Assembly (NCBI RefSeq): GCF_000375345.1
Contig: NZ_AQXD01000006.1
Coordinates: forward strand, 1-64,000
Length of the DNA: 64,000 nt
Direction: 5' to 3'
Source of the DNA: Wohlfahrtiimonas chitiniclastica DSM 18708
GTDB taxonomy: Bacteria > Pseudomonadota > Gammaproteobacteria > Cardiobacteriales > Wohlfahrtiimonadaceae
Under the pieces are notes generated by a model that had not been told where the DNA came from, made no database searches, and saw only the letters and a program-made list of their open reading frames with translations. Shown here piece after piece: positions 45,047 through 54,700 of the stretch; position 1 is the stretch's first letter; every line of letters starts with the position of its first letter. A program made the position numbers and the translations under genes.

Positions 45047-46456
45047 ATGGCCAATTCGATTGCATCCGACCGATCTAAAGCAGTATTGCCGTGGATTTTA
45101 GGGGTCACCATCTTTATGCAGATGTTAGAGACCACCATTTTAAATACCGCGTTGCCCACGATGGCCAAAGATCTTGGCGAATCGCCCTTACAGATGCAAT
45201 CCACCATCATCAGTTATGCACTCACATTGGCGATTTGTACGCCCTTAAGTGGCATCATCTCCGATAAATTTGGCACAAAGTATACCTTCATCATTTCCTT
45301 ATTTGTGTTTACATTAGGCTCGCTCTTTTGTGCGTTGTCCATGAACTTAACGCAATTGAATCTTTCCCGCGTATTACAAGGCGTTGGCGGGGCGCTCTCG
45401 ATTCCTGTGGCACGCTTATCCATTTTTAAAACCTATCCTAAGTCAGATATTTTACGCATCATGAATTATGCAATTACGCCTGCATTGATTGGCCCGATGC
45501 TCGGACCAATTTTAGGTGGATATTTGGTGCAATATCTCTCTTGGCATTGGGTGTTTTTAATCAATTTACCAATTGGCTTGATTTGTTTGAGCCTTGCGAT
45601 TTTCTTCATGCCTGATTATAAAGCGGACAATGTGAAGATGGATTATGTGGGGTATGTACTGTTTGCCGCTTCCATCTCATTGTTGATTTTGGGCTTGCAG
45701 TTCATCAGCCGTCAAAACAATGAAGTGTTTTCCATGATGCTGCTTTGTTTAGGTTTGTTGTTATTGGTGAGCTATTGGATTTATGCCTATTACAGCACTT
45801 CGCCCTTATACTCTGTGGAGCTGTTTAAGATTCGCACTTTTGTGGTGGGGATTTTTGGTGGGATTCTAGCGCGCCTTGGCATTGCCTCCATTCCATTTGT
45901 GGTGCCATTGTTGTTGCAAGTGGGGATGGGTTATACGCCCGAACTGTCAGGCTGGATGCTGGTGCCATTGGCTTTGGCAAACCTTATCAATAAACCCATG
46001 GTGACCACGATCATGCGTTGGTATGGGTATAAAACGGTGCTGATCATCAATACATTATTGATCAGTATTTTGATCATGGTGATGGGCTTTGTGGCACCGC
46101 ATGTGCATGCTGCGGTATTGATTGGCTTGCTGTTTGCATTGGGCTTTTGTAACTCCATTCAATTTAGCGCCATGAATACGCTCACCATTGCGGATTTAAC
46201 GGATGAAAATGTCAGCAGCGGCAATAGCTTGATGCTGGTGGTGCAACAAGCGTCTTTAACGCTCGCGATTGCATTTGCAGCCATCTTTATGAACATCTTT
46301 GCTCATGTGCCGATGGCTTATTTTGATCACACAACTGAGCCCTTTCAAGCCACGATGATCATCATGGGGCTCTTCACACTGTTTTCCACGTTAGTGTTTG
46401 TGATTTTAAAAGGCACTGATGGGGATAATATGGCCAATCGCACCTTCAAGCGCTGA
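45047..46456 (+). CDS. MFS multidrug exporter, DHA2 family, MdtD-like
   Basis: 469 residues, 13-14 predicted helices. Motif C-like segment ITPALIGPMLGPILGGYL and LDTTI-like LETTILNTALPTMA near the N-terminus mark the EmrB/QacA (DHA2) group; the closest named protein by pattern is MdtD (SLGESPLQMQ, LQGVGGALSIPVARL, QFSAMNTLT). Proton-driven export, substrate unknown. No adaptor (EmrA-like) gene is adjacent, as for MdtD. ATG 45047; the earlier TTG-type extension to 45005 runs through the leader. Confidence 0.87.
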   Translation: MANSIASDRSKAVLPWILGVTIFMQMLETTILNTALPTMAKDLGESPLQMQSTIISYALTLAICTPLSGIISDKFGTKYTFIISLFVFTLGSLFCALSMNLTQLNLSRVLQGVGGALSIPVARLSIFKTYPKSDILRIMNYAITPALIGPMLGPILGGYLVQYLSWHWVFLINLPIGLICLSLAIFFMPDYKADNVKMDYVGYVLFAASISLLILGLQFISRQNNEVFSMMLLCLGLLLLVSYWIYAYYSTSPLYSVELFKIRTFVVGIFGGILARLGIASIPFVVPLLLQVGMGYTPELSGWMLVPLALANLINKPMVTTIMRWYGYKTVLIINTLLISILIMVMGFVAPHVHAAVLIGLLFALGFCNSIQFSAMNTLTIADLTDENVSSGNSLMLVVQQASLTLAIAFAAIFMNIFAHVPMAYFDHTTEPFQATMIIMGLFTLFSTLVFVILKGTDGDNMANRTFKR

Positions 46457-46467
46457 AGACTGACCAT

Positions 46468-46494
46468 AAAAAAGCACCCATTGGGTGCTTTTTT
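46468..46494. terminator. Bidirectional terminator between MFS gene and gdhA
   Basis: AAGCACCC / GGGTGCTT stem with A-run and T-run on the two sides. Confidence 0.9.
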
Positions 46495-46505
46495 AATGGG
46501 TTAAA

Positions 46506-47795
46506 TTAAGATGCCCAGCCGCGAGCTTGTACAGCTTCTTTCACGCGTGTAATGGCGATGGTGTATGCCGCATCACGCAGATTGATGTCTTTTTCTTTTG
46601 CAACGTTATAAACATTCTCAAAGGCATTGTTCATGAAGGTTTGCAATTTAGAGAGCACCTCTTCTTTATCCCAATAGAAGTTAGTATTGCCTTGCACTTG
46701 CTCAAAGTAGCTGCATGTGACGCCGCCTGCATTGCATAAAAAATCAGGAATGATGGTGACACCGCGTTCAAATAGAGCTGCATCGGCCTCATAGGCAGTG
46801 GGGCCATTGGCGCCTTCACAAATGATTTGAACATTGTTGGACATTTTTGCCATGGATTCTAAAGTGATCTGATTTTCAAGGGCAGCAGGAATGAGGATCT
46901 CTACATCTTGTTCAATCCATGCTTCGCCCGGTAAAATCTCAATGCCTAGGGCTTTAGCTTTCTCGATGTCTAAGCTGCCAAAAGCATCTTTAATTTCAAA
47001 AAGTTTTGCCACATTTAAGCCATTTAAATCACGGAAAGTGTAGCTTTTTTGATCTTTCTGATTCCAACAAGAGACCGCCACAACTTTGCCGCCTAATTGA
47101 CTGTATAACTCTGCGGCATATTGTGCCACATTGCCAAAACCTTGAATGCTTGCGCGTGTGTTTTGAATGTCGAGTCCTTTTTTAGCGAGCAGGGCGAGCA
47201 GGTGATACACAACGCCATAGCCTGTGGCTTCTGTGCGGCCTTGTGATCCGCCTAAATTCACAGGTTTACCGGTGATCATGCCAGGGAAGTGACCTTGATT
47301 GATGGTTTCAAATTCATCGAGCATCCACACCATGTGTTGACCATTGGTCATCACATCTGGGGCAGGGACGTCGGTATTTGGGCCAAAGAGCGTATGAATT
47401 TGGCGCACATAACCGCGACAAATGCGCTCTTGTTCGGCTAAGGATAATGTTTGTGGATCACAAATCACACCGCCTTTACCACCACCTAATGGCAAGCCAA
47501 CCACTGCACATTTCCATGTCATCCACATGGATAAAGCGCGCACCGTATCAACGCTTTCATGCGGATGGAAACGGATGCCGCCTTTAGCGGGGCCTAAAGC
47601 CTCATTGTGCTTCATGCGAAAACCTTTGAACACGCGCGTTGAACCATCGTCCATTTTAATCGGGATGGAAAAGTGAATCTCTTTCATCGGTGAGCGAAGA
47701 AGATCTTTCATACCTTCTTCAAGATGTAACGAAGTCGCCACATGATCAAATTGTTTTTGAGCATGCGTGAAAGGATTATATGCGTCGTGTTCCAT
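46506..47795 (-). CDS. gdhA: Glutamate dehydrogenase (Glu/Leu/Phe/Val family)
   Basis: 429 residues. Reversible oxidative deamination of glutamate to 2-oxoglutarate. Catalytic block PLGGGKGGVICDP with active-site Lys, GPNTDVPAPDVMTN, nucleotide fold GFGNVAQYAAELYSQLGGKVVAVSCW and CEGANGPTAYEAD. The short form of about 430 residues resembles RocG/GudB, more often NAD-linked and catabolic; the cofactor is inferred. AGGGGAAC lies before ATG on the minus strand. It could feed carbon from amino acids. Confidence 0.93.
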   Translation of the reverse strand: MEHDAYNPFTHAQKQFDHVATSLHLEEGMKDLLRSPMKEIHFSIPIKMDDGSTRVFKGFRMKHNEALGPAKGGIRFHPHESVDTVRALSMWMTWKCAVVGLPLGGGKGGVICDPQTLSLAEQERICRGYVRQIHTLFGPNTDVPAPDVMTNGQHMVWMLDEFETINQGHFPGMITGKPVNLGGSQGRTEATGYGVVYHLLALLAKKGLDIQNTRASIQGFGNVAQYAAELYSQLGGKVVAVSCWNQKDQKSYTFRDLNGLNVAKLFEIKDAFGSLDIEKAKALGIEILPGEAWIEQDVEILIPAALENQITLESMAKMSNNVQIICEGANGPTAYEADAALFERGVTIIPDFLCNAGGVTCSYFEQVQGNTNFYWDKEEVLSKLQTFMNNAFENVYNVAKEKDINLRDAAYTIAITRVKEAVQARGWAS

Positions 47796-47903
47796 TGAGT
47801 GTTCCCCTACTGTGGTTATAATTTTGTCTACCTTTCGATTCTATTATCAATTTATTTTTAATTGCAAGCCATAAGGTAAAATTTTTTCATGCGCAGTTTA
47901 TTG

Positions 47904-47909
47904 TATAAT
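47904..47909 (+). promoter_or_regulatory. -10 box for tfpX/tfpZ-like gene
   Basis: TATAAT 32 bases before the start codon; no clear -35. The rest of the 145-base gap is AT-rich with no other signal. Confidence 0.45.
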
Positions 47910-47940
47910 CCCCGATCATTCACTAGAACTCAGTAAAATT

Positions 47941-48741
47941 ATGATGTCATTATCGAAAGTATTTAATCTCAAGGCTTTTTTGTATCATTTTTTATTCAGC
48001 ATTGTCTTAATCGGTGGGCTTGCGTTGTTCATCGTGCACCTTTGGTATCCTGGCATTTGGGCCACGGAAATCGGTGGTTATCAATTGGTTTGGATGATTG
48101 TGATGGTGGATCTGTGTGTGGGACCGCTATGTGTGGGCTTTGCATATAAGACTCATAAGTCCCGCAAAGAGAAAATATTAGACATCTCTGTGATCACATT
48201 GTGTCAGCTGGCATTTTTTGCATGGGGTGCTTGGACGATCTCCATTTCACGCCCAGTTTTCATTGCCTTTGATGCAGATCGCTTTGAATTGGTGGTGGAT
48301 CAAGAGGTGAGTGCAGAGAATCTAGCAAACACAGCGCCGTTTGATCGTCTGCCTTTGTTTGAAGGGCTCAAAATGGCTGTGGTGGATGTTGAACAAACCG
48401 TGCCTGATCAAGAGGCGCGCATTCAAGTCAACAATGATGCACTCTTTGGGCTAGACATTTCAAAGCAGCCAAAATATTACGTGCCATATGAGGATAACAT
48501 TGATCGGGTGTTAAAAATGGCCAAAGGCTATGAGGACTTTGCAAAAAACGGTGAAGCGACACAAGCGGCGGCGGATTTTATGGCCAAGCACGCCATCGAA
48601 AAAGCAGAGTTTATGTGGTTGCCGATTCGTTATTTTTCTCCTGAAAAACAGTCGCCACTCTTCATGACGGCGGTGATTGATCCAAAAACGGCGCAAATCA
48701 TCGACTACATCGTGATCGATCCTTATGAGATTAACGAATAA
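47941..48741 (+). CDS. TfpX/TfpZ-family type IV pilin accessory protein
   Basis: 266 residues. Three hydrophobic helices (about 11-35, 45-67, 82-105) are followed by a soluble C-terminal domain. Family traits: WYPGIWA near residue 35, a GG..L.W..VMVDLCVGPLCVGF helix, SRKEKILDISVITLCQLAFF and SRPVFIAFDADRFELV. In Moraxella and Pseudomonas these proteins help pilin assembly or stability and lie next to the pilin gene; here no pilin is adjacent. Fits with pilY1 in the same window for type IV pili. Confidence 0.8.
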   Translation: MMSLSKVFNLKAFLYHFLFSIVLIGGLALFIVHLWYPGIWATEIGGYQLVWMIVMVDLCVGPLCVGFAYKTHKSRKEKILDISVITLCQLAFFAWGAWTISISRPVFIAFDADRFELVVDQEVSAENLANTAPFDRLPLFEGLKMAVVDVEQTVPDQEARIQVNNDALFGLDISKQPKYYVPYEDNIDRVLKMAKGYEDFAKNGEATQAAADFMAKHAIEKAEFMWLPIRYFSPEKQSPLFMTAVIDPKTAQIIDYIVIDPYEINE

Positions 48742-48843
48742 AACAATGGATTTTATTTTAGCGCGCACCTTGATGATCCGCTTTGTTGTGTGCTTTAATC
48801 AATCTCGTTCTTTCACATTGATCAGTTTGGAATGGAAAATATC

Positions 48844-50244
48844 ATGCAATTTATTAGTACCCGAGGAAAAAGCGAGCCACAGGCGTTTTCGGATGTTGTT
48901 TTAGAGGGATTGGCCAAAGATGGTGGTTTAGCCATGCCAGAGACAGTGCCAACCGTAGATACCAAGACTTTACAAGCATGGCAATCACTCAGTTATCCTG
49001 AACTTGCCTTTAATGTGATGTCCCGCTTCATTACGGACATTCCGGCTGATGATTTAAAAGGCATTGTGGAAAGAGCATACACCGCCGAAAAATTTGGTAT
49101 TGAGGAGATTGTCAGCCTCTCTAAGCTCAATGAAGATTATGTGGTCGGTTTATCTAATGGCCCAACCTTTGCCTTCAAAGACATGGCCATGCAGTTTTTG
49201 GGCGAATTGTTTCCATATTTATTGGAAAAACGCGATCAACAATTGAACATTGTGGGGGCAACATCCGGCGATACAGGCTCAAGCGCCATTCATGCCATGC
49301 GTGGCAAACCGCGCATCAATGTGTTCATGCTCAGCCCATTTGGTCGCATGAGTGATTTCCAAACAGCACAAATGTATTCAGTGCAAGATGAGAACGTCTT
49401 TAACATTGCTGTGGAAGGCGTCTTTGATGATTGCCAAGATTTGGTCAAAGCCCTCAATAACGATGCGGAATTTAAAGCGGCAAATCATTTAGGTGCAGTC
49501 AATTCCATTAACTGGGCGCGCATTTTGGCGCAAATCGTTTACTACTTTAAAGCCTATTTAGCGGCGGCAAAAGAGATTGGCGAGCCCATGGATTTTGTCA
49601 TTCCATCGGGTAACTTTGGCAATATTTTTGCGGGCATTTATGCGCGCGCGATGGGTTTACCGATTCGTAAACTCATCTTAGCCACCAATGAAAACAATGT
49701 GCTTGATGAATTCTTTAAAACAGGCATTTATCGCCCGCGTGCTTCTAAAGATGTGCATTTGACCTCAAGCCCATCGATGGACATTGCCAAAGCGAGTAAC
49801 TTTGAACGCTTCATCTATTTATTGCTTGGGGCAGAGCGCACGCGTCAATTGTGGGAACAGATTGAAACGCAAGGTTATTTTGATTTGACCGAAGACCCCA
49901 TTTGGGCAGAGCGTGCAAACTGGAACATTGAGTCAGGTCAGAGTTTGCATGACAATCGTGTGGAAACCATCCGTAAGGTGTATGATGACTTCAATGTGGT
50001 GGTGGATCCCCACACCGCAGATGGTATTTTTGTGGCCGCACAATACAAGGATGCAGGCATCCCACAAATGTATTTAGAGACCGCTCAGCCGATTAAATTT
50101 GCACAAACTGTTGAGCAAGCCTTAGGTTTTGTGCCAGAGCGTCCTGCTGACTATGCACAGATTGAAGCATTGCCACAGCGCTTTGAAAAGTTGCCGGTCG
50201 ACGCACAGTTATTGAAACAATATGTTGTTACGCAATTAAGCTAA
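48844..50244 (+). CDS. thrC: Threonine synthase
   Basis: 466 residues. PLP enzyme turning phosphohomoserine into threonine. Starts MQFISTRGKSEPQAFSDVVLEGLAKDGGLAMP from ATG 48844, with GGAAAA upstream (ATG 48832 is too close to any ribosome site). PLP Lys in NGPTFAFKDMAMQFLGEL; phosphate loop GATSGDTGSSAIHAM. thrA/thrB are not adjacent; serA follows 15 bases later. Confidence 0.95.
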   Translation: MQFISTRGKSEPQAFSDVVLEGLAKDGGLAMPETVPTVDTKTLQAWQSLSYPELAFNVMSRFITDIPADDLKGIVERAYTAEKFGIEEIVSLSKLNEDYVVGLSNGPTFAFKDMAMQFLGELFPYLLEKRDQQLNIVGATSGDTGSSAIHAMRGKPRINVFMLSPFGRMSDFQTAQMYSVQDENVFNIAVEGVFDDCQDLVKALNNDAEFKAANHLGAVNSINWARILAQIVYYFKAYLAAAKEIGEPMDFVIPSGNFGNIFAGIYARAMGLPIRKLILATNENNVLDEFFKTGIYRPRASKDVHLTSSPSMDIAKASNFERFIYLLLGAERTRQLWEQIETQGYFDLTEDPIWAERANWNIESGQSLHDNRVETIRKVYDDFNVVVDPHTADGIFVAAQYKDAGIPQMYLETAQPIKFAQTVEQALGFVPERPADYAQIEALPQRFEKLPVDAQLLKQYVVTQLS

Positions 50245-50259
50245 AAAGGATTGGACCAA

Positions 50260-51486
50260 ATGTACTCATTAGCTAAAGAAAAGATTAAGATCGTTTTATT
50301 TGAAGGCATTCACCCCTCTGCTGTGGAATGTTTGCATAAATCGGGTTACACCAATGTGGTGACCTATGCAAAAGCCCTTGAAGGTGCCGAATTGATCGAA
50401 GCCTTGAAAGATGCGCACATCATCGGGATTCGTTCACGCACACGCATCACCAAAGAAGTGCTCGATCAAGCCCCTAAATTGATGGCCATTGGTTGCTTCT
50501 GTATTGGTACGAATCAAGTGGATCTCGAAGAGACCTTAGCGCGTGCCATTCCTGTGTTTAATGCGCCGTATTCCAATACACGTTCTGTGGCTGAATTGGT
50601 GATTGCAGAGATGATCATGCTCATGCGTGGCATTCCTGAGAAAAACTATGTGTGCCATGAAGGTGGTTGGTTAAAATCTGCCAATGGTTCACATGAAGTG
50701 CGTGGTAAGACACTTGGCATCATCGGTTATGGTCACATCGGGACACAAGTGAGCATCCTTGCTGAAAGCTTTGGCATGAACGTTGTGTATTATGATACAG
50801 AAACAAAATTGGCACTTGGTAACTCTGAGCCATTAGATTTGCATCGTTTGTTAGAAGTGTCAGACATTGTGACTTTGCATGTGCCAGAAGATGCCTCTAC
50901 GAAAAACTTAATGAGCCGTGAAAACCTTAACCGTATGAAAAAAGGTGCCGTGTTATTGAATGCATCACGCGGGACAGTGGTGGATTTACAAGCATTGGCA
51001 GATTTGATTGAGTCTAAACATTTAGCGGGCGCGGCGATTGACGTTTTCCCTGTTGAGCCAAAATCAAACCAAGATGAGTTCATCACGCCACTTCGTAACT
51101 TCCGCAACGTGATTTTAACGCCACACATTGGCGGTTCAACCATGGAAGCGCAAGAAAATATTGCCGTAGAAGTTGCCGTTAAATTGGTGAAATACTCAGA
51201 CAATGGTTCAACCATTACAGCGGTGAACTTCCCTGAAGTGTCATTGCCTGTGAACCCTGACAGCCACCGAATTTTACACATTCACCACAACGTGCCGGGC
51301 ATTTTGCGCACCATGAACAATTTAGTGTCTAACTATGACATGAACATTGATGCGCAGTACCTGCAAACAAGTGGTGACATCGGTTATGTGGTGTTAGATG
51401 TTAAATCCACAGAGCAAGATGCTGAAGCATTGTATAAAGAGATGCAACATGTTGATGGCACGATCCGTTGCCGTTTGTTGTTCTAA
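50260..51486 (+). CDS. serA: D-3-phosphoglycerate dehydrogenase
   Basis: 408 residues, first step of serine synthesis. GYGHIGTQVSILAESFGMNVVYYD is the NAD fold; LHVPEDASTKNL, LNASRGTVVDL and the catalytic HIGGST block follow. A C-terminal ACT domain (LHIHHNVPGILRTMNNLV, DIGYVVLDV) supports serine feedback as in E. coli, whose length (410) it matches. ATG 50260 with AAGGA upstream. Confidence 0.95.
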   Translation: MYSLAKEKIKIVLFEGIHPSAVECLHKSGYTNVVTYAKALEGAELIEALKDAHIIGIRSRTRITKEVLDQAPKLMAIGCFCIGTNQVDLEETLARAIPVFNAPYSNTRSVAELVIAEMIMLMRGIPEKNYVCHEGGWLKSANGSHEVRGKTLGIIGYGHIGTQVSILAESFGMNVVYYDTETKLALGNSEPLDLHRLLEVSDIVTLHVPEDASTKNLMSRENLNRMKKGAVLLNASRGTVVDLQALADLIESKHLAGAAIDVFPVEPKSNQDEFITPLRNFRNVILTPHIGGSTMEAQENIAVEVAVKLVKYSDNGSTITAVNFPEVSLPVNPDSHRILHIHHNVPGILRTMNNLVSNYDMNIDAQYLQTSGDIGYVVLDVKSTEQDAEALYKEMQHVDGTIRCRLLF

Positions 51487-51514
51487 TTTGATTGAAAAGT
51501 AAGAGGGAAGAATC

Positions 51515-52099
51515 GTGTCATTGCGTGATCAACTTTTAAAAGTCGGCGTTGTCAGTGAAGAACGCGCTAAAAAAGTCGACCAAGAGAGAAAAAAGGCGAA
51601 GCATCAAGCGCATCGCAACAAGGATGTAAAAGCTCAGCTTGAGGCGGAGACAAAGGCTCAAAAGGATGCGGTTCTTGCCCGCGAGGCTCAAGAGAAAGCA
51701 AAGTCAGCACAAGCGAATCAAGCGGTGCAAGCAAAACAGCAGCGTAAAGCGTTGCGTGTTGAAGCGCGCCGCATCATTGATGAGAAACGCGTCAATGTTG
51801 ACAGTGCAACCGATCGCTTTAACTTTAGCCCCGATGGAAAAAAGATCCGTTACGTCAATGTGACCGCCGAGCAGCGTAAGCAGCTTGGCAATGGCAATTT
51901 AGCCATTTGTCGCAATGATCGTGACGGATTTGATATTCCTTTGATTCCAAAGGAAAATGCTGAGCATTTATTGGAAATCGAAAAATTGATGGAAGAGCGT
52001 TGGGTATATTTATTGGTGGATCCAACAGAAGAAGTGGATAACGCTGATGAGTGGGCTGCATGGGATGCTTACGAGGCGGAACTGGCCAAAGAAAAATAA
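51515..52099 (+). CDS. yaiL: DUF2058 family protein
   Basis: 194 residues from GTG 51515 (AGAGGGAAG upstream). N-terminal basic coiled coil (RDQLLKVGVVSEERAKKVDQERKKAKHQ), then the conserved INEKRV-like IDEKRVNVDSATDRFNF and RYVNVTAEQRKQL core. Nucleoprotein/polysome-linked function has been suggested for E. coli YaiL; not established. Runs after serA, gap 28 bases. Confidence 0.82.
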   Translation: MSLRDQLLKVGVVSEERAKKVDQERKKAKHQAHRNKDVKAQLEAETKAQKDAVLAREAQEKAKSAQANQAVQAKQQRKALRVEARRIIDEKRVNVDSATDRFNFSPDGKKIRYVNVTAEQRKQLGNGNLAICRNDRDGFDIPLIPKENAEHLLEIEKLMEERWVYLLVDPTEEVDNADEWAAWDAYEAELAKEK

Positions 52100-52218
52100 A
52101 TAAGCCATTGGATTACGGTGGGGAATGATGGAAAATTTGTAACATTATTTTCCCATTTGTATTAGAATAATCGATATTTTGAATATCAATGACAGAAAAA
52201 AAGTGTAGGAGAATTATT

Positions 52219-53106
52219 GTGCTGTCTTATAATCGTCTATTATTAGCACTCGGTACCTTAGGACTCACCATGGCATTATCAAATGCACAAAACGTGGTGG
52301 GCAATGCAGATGATGCAAAAAAAATTGTAGAAACGCAGTGTGCCGCGTGTCATGGGGTTTATGGTGAAGGTGTTGCCTCATTACCACATCAAGCTAAATT
52401 AGCAGGTCAGCACGAAAATTATCTTCGTGTTCAATTGCATGCATTAAAAGAATCAAAAGATGCCACAGGTTCTCGTTTTGAAATGACCATGAGCCCGCAA
52501 GCGAGCATGTTGTCTGATCAAGACATTGCCAACATCTCTGCTTACTACAGCAAACAACCGATGTTGTTTTATCATTTAGATGAAGATTTCAGCGCAAAAC
52601 GCACACAAGCGGCGACTGATTTAGAAAAGGCCAAAAATGATTTAGCGGCGTTAGAAGCGAAAGAAGCTGAATTAAAAGCCTTAGTTAAAGCCGATGCAAA
52701 CAATGCAGATGCGGCAAAAGAGTTAAAAGCCATGTCCCGTGATTTACGTGGCGCGAAAAGTGCTGTGCGTAAAGCAGAAGGTGCGAATGATGAAATCGCA
52801 GCAGCTGAAGCAAAAGCAAAAGCCTTGATGGTGCGCGGTGAGCAAATCTATTTTGGTGGCGACATGAACAAACGCATTCCTGCGTGTGCAGCGTGTCATA
52901 GCCCATCAGGTACGGGTAATGGTCCTGCGGCTTATCCTGCATTGATCGGTCAAAACTATGAGTATTTAACCAATCAATTGCACAACTTCAAAACGTATAA
53001 ACGCAGCAACGATCCTGCGGGCATGATGCGTGACATTGCAGAGCGCATGAGTGAAGATGAGATCGAAGCGGTGGCCACATACATTAAGTATATGCAACCA
53101 AAATAA
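52219..53106 (+). CDS. Di-haem cytochrome c (c4-like) with coiled-coil insert
   Basis: 295 residues from GTG 52219, with AGGAG six bases before and a signal peptide ending SNAQN. Two CAACH haem sites (52339-52353 and 52885-52899), each followed by the Met ligand candidates of class I c-type domains (SPQASMLSDQ; PAGMMRDIAERMSEDEI). Domain order and sequence fit cytochrome c4, an electron donor to terminal oxidases. Unlike a usual c4 of about 190-210 residues, 90 charged Ala/Lys/Glu residues (about 52580-52850) forming a heptad-like helix are inserted between the two haem domains. dsbA follows, which fits c-type cytochrome/disulfide chemistry. Haem assignment is firm, the inserted helix is the odd part. 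Confidence 0.85.
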   Translation: MLSYNRLLLALGTLGLTMALSNAQNVVGNADDAKKIVETQCAACHGVYGEGVASLPHQAKLAGQHENYLRVQLHALKESKDATGSRFEMTMSPQASMLSDQDIANISAYYSKQPMLFYHLDEDFSAKRTQAATDLEKAKNDLAALEAKEAELKALVKADANNADAAKELKAMSRDLRGAKSAVRKAEGANDEIAAAEAKAKALMVRGEQIYFGGDMNKRIPACAACHSPSGTGNGPAAYPALIGQNYEYLTNQLHNFKTYKRSNDPAGMMRDIAERMSEDEIEAVATYIKYMQPK

Positions 53107-53135
53107 GTCAATCCTTTAATCAAGAGAGTGAAGCT

Positions 53136-53810
53136 ATGTCTTTAAGATCAATGTCACAAAAACTCTTAGGCACCACATTATTGGTGGGCTCTATGTTGTT
53201 TGCCGGTGCACAATCGGTTAAATTGCCAGAAAAAGCACAATTGGTGAAAACTTCTAATCCTGAACAAGTGGAAGTGGTGGAAGTCTTTTCTTACACTTGT
53301 GGCCACTGTTATCAGTTAGAAGCGCCGGTGGCAAACTGGTTAAAAACAAAGCCTGAAGATGTGAACTTTGTGCGCATTCATATGCCAGGGGAAGGCGTTT
53401 GGGGTCAATTGTCCCGCACGTTTTTCACGTTAGAGGCGATGGGTGAATTGGAAAAAGCCCACCCTGTGATGTATCAAGCATTGATGGTGGATCGCATGCG
53501 TGACTTTGAGCCTGAGAACATTGCAGCATATTTACAGAAAAATGCAGGCATTGATGAAGCGACCTTCTTAAAGACATGGAATTCATTTCCTGTCACAGCG
53601 AGTTATAACCGCGCGTTAGACTTAGTACAAAATCAATATCAGCAAGATTACACGCCATTTTTCATCATTGATGGTGAATATTTAGTGAACGGTGAAACCT
53701 CTAAAGCAACCTCTTATGAAGGCATTGTAGAAGCGGTGGATCAAGTGTCTAAATCTTTACTCAAAGAAAAACAAGCCAAAGCGCCTGAACAGGCTGCAAC
53801 AGCACAGTAA
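53136..53810 (+). CDS. dsbA: Periplasmic thiol:disulfide oxidoreductase DsbA
   Basis: 224 residues with signal peptide (LGTTLLVGSMLFAGA). CGHC active site in VFSYTCGHCYQLEAP as in DsbA (E. coli CPHC, here Gly in place of Pro), and the cis-Pro loop YTPFFIIDGEYLV. Introduces disulfides into exported proteins such as EndA, pilus and cytochrome partners. A Lys/Gln/Ala tail extends the C-terminus. dsbB is not adjacent. Confidence 0.92.
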   Translation: MSLRSMSQKLLGTTLLVGSMLFAGAQSVKLPEKAQLVKTSNPEQVEVVEVFSYTCGHCYQLEAPVANWLKTKPEDVNFVRIHMPGEGVWGQLSRTFFTLEAMGELEKAHPVMYQALMVDRMRDFEPENIAAYLQKNAGIDEATFLKTWNSFPVTASYNRALDLVQNQYQQDYTPFFIIDGEYLVNGETSKATSYEGIVEAVDQVSKSLLKEKQAKAPEQAATAQ

Positions 53811-53833
53811 TCCATGCTGCCTCATTGACCAGC

Positions 53834-53862
53834 AAAGGGCTTTCATTGAATAGCCCTTTTTT
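53834..53862 (+). terminator. Terminator of dsbA
   Basis: Stem AAAGGGCT / AGCCCTTT with 10-base loop and T-run, 24 bases after the stop. Confidence 0.85.
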
Positions 53863-53881
53863 ATTGAAATTGGAAATAGAT

Positions 53882-54700
53882 ATGATATTTACGCCGCAGA
53901 TTGACCCTGTGATTTTTTCCATCGGACCGGTAGCGGTGCGTTGGTACTCTTTGATGTACATTGTGGCATTGCTCATTGCCATTGGCCTTGGCAATTATCG
54001 TGCGAAAAAGCCGGGCTCAACTTGGACAAAAGAGAATGTGGGCGATGCTGCCTTTTACCTATTCATTGGCGCTGTGCTAGGTGGGCGCGTGGGTTATGCC
54101 ATTTTTTATGGCTGGGAACAGGTGTTACAAAATCCGCTCTTTATTTTAGGTTGGAATGGCCACACCGTTGAGTGGAGCGGCATGAGCTTCCATGGTGGAT
54201 TGCTGGGCACATTGGTGGCGGCACTTTTGGTGCGCAAAAAGATTCAAAAAAGCTTTTGGCAAATCACCGATTTCTTTGCGCCACTTTTACCATTAGGGCT
54301 CTTTTTCGGGCGCATTGGCAATTTTATCAATGGCGAGCTTTGGGGCAAATATACGGATCAAACGTGGGGCGTGCTCTTTGAACATGCGCCTGTGGTCAAT
54401 GGTTTGGTGTATCGTCATCCTTCGCAATTGTATGAGGCGATCACCGAAGGTTTATTGCTCTTCATTGCACTTTGGTGGTACACAAATAAGCCACGACCAC
54501 GCTGCGCCGCATCGGGCTTGTTTTTAGCAGGTTATGGCATTGCACGTTTTATTGTAGAATTCTTCCGCGAGCCGGATGCACATTTAGGTTATCGACTCGG
54601 AACCGATTGGCTCACCACAGGGATGATCCTTTGCATTCCGATGATCGTTGCCGGATTAGGCTTAATGATTTACGCATATCGCAACAACAAAGGGCAATAG
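53882..54700 (+). CDS. lgt: Prolipoprotein diacylglyceryl transferase
   Basis: 272 residues, seven membrane helices. Transfers diacylglycerol from phosphatidylglycerol to the lipobox Cys. Signature GRIGNFINGELWGKYT and the conserved SFHGGLLG with catalytic His. ATG 53882 with GGAAAT upstream; the frame to 53825 runs back into the terminator. Followed immediately by thyA. Confidence 0.95.
   Translation: MIFTPQIDPVIFSIGPVAVRWYSLMYIVALLIAIGLGNYRAKKPGSTWTKENVGDAAFYLFIGAVLGGRVGYAIFYGWEQVLQNPLFILGWNGHTVEWSGMSFHGGLLGTLVAALLVRKKIQKSFWQITDFFAPLLPLGLFFGRIGNFINGELWGKYTDQTWGVLFEHAPVVNGLVYRHPSQLYEAITEGLLLFIALWWYTNKPRPRCAASGLFLAGYGIARFIVEFFREPDAHLGYRLGTDWLTTGMILCIPMIVAGLGLMIYAYRNNKGQ

Noticed and set aside
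50790-51281. 163-residue minus-strand frame opposite serA
   Set aside because: Opposite a strongly conserved gene, no ribosome site, composition of a reading-frame shadow.
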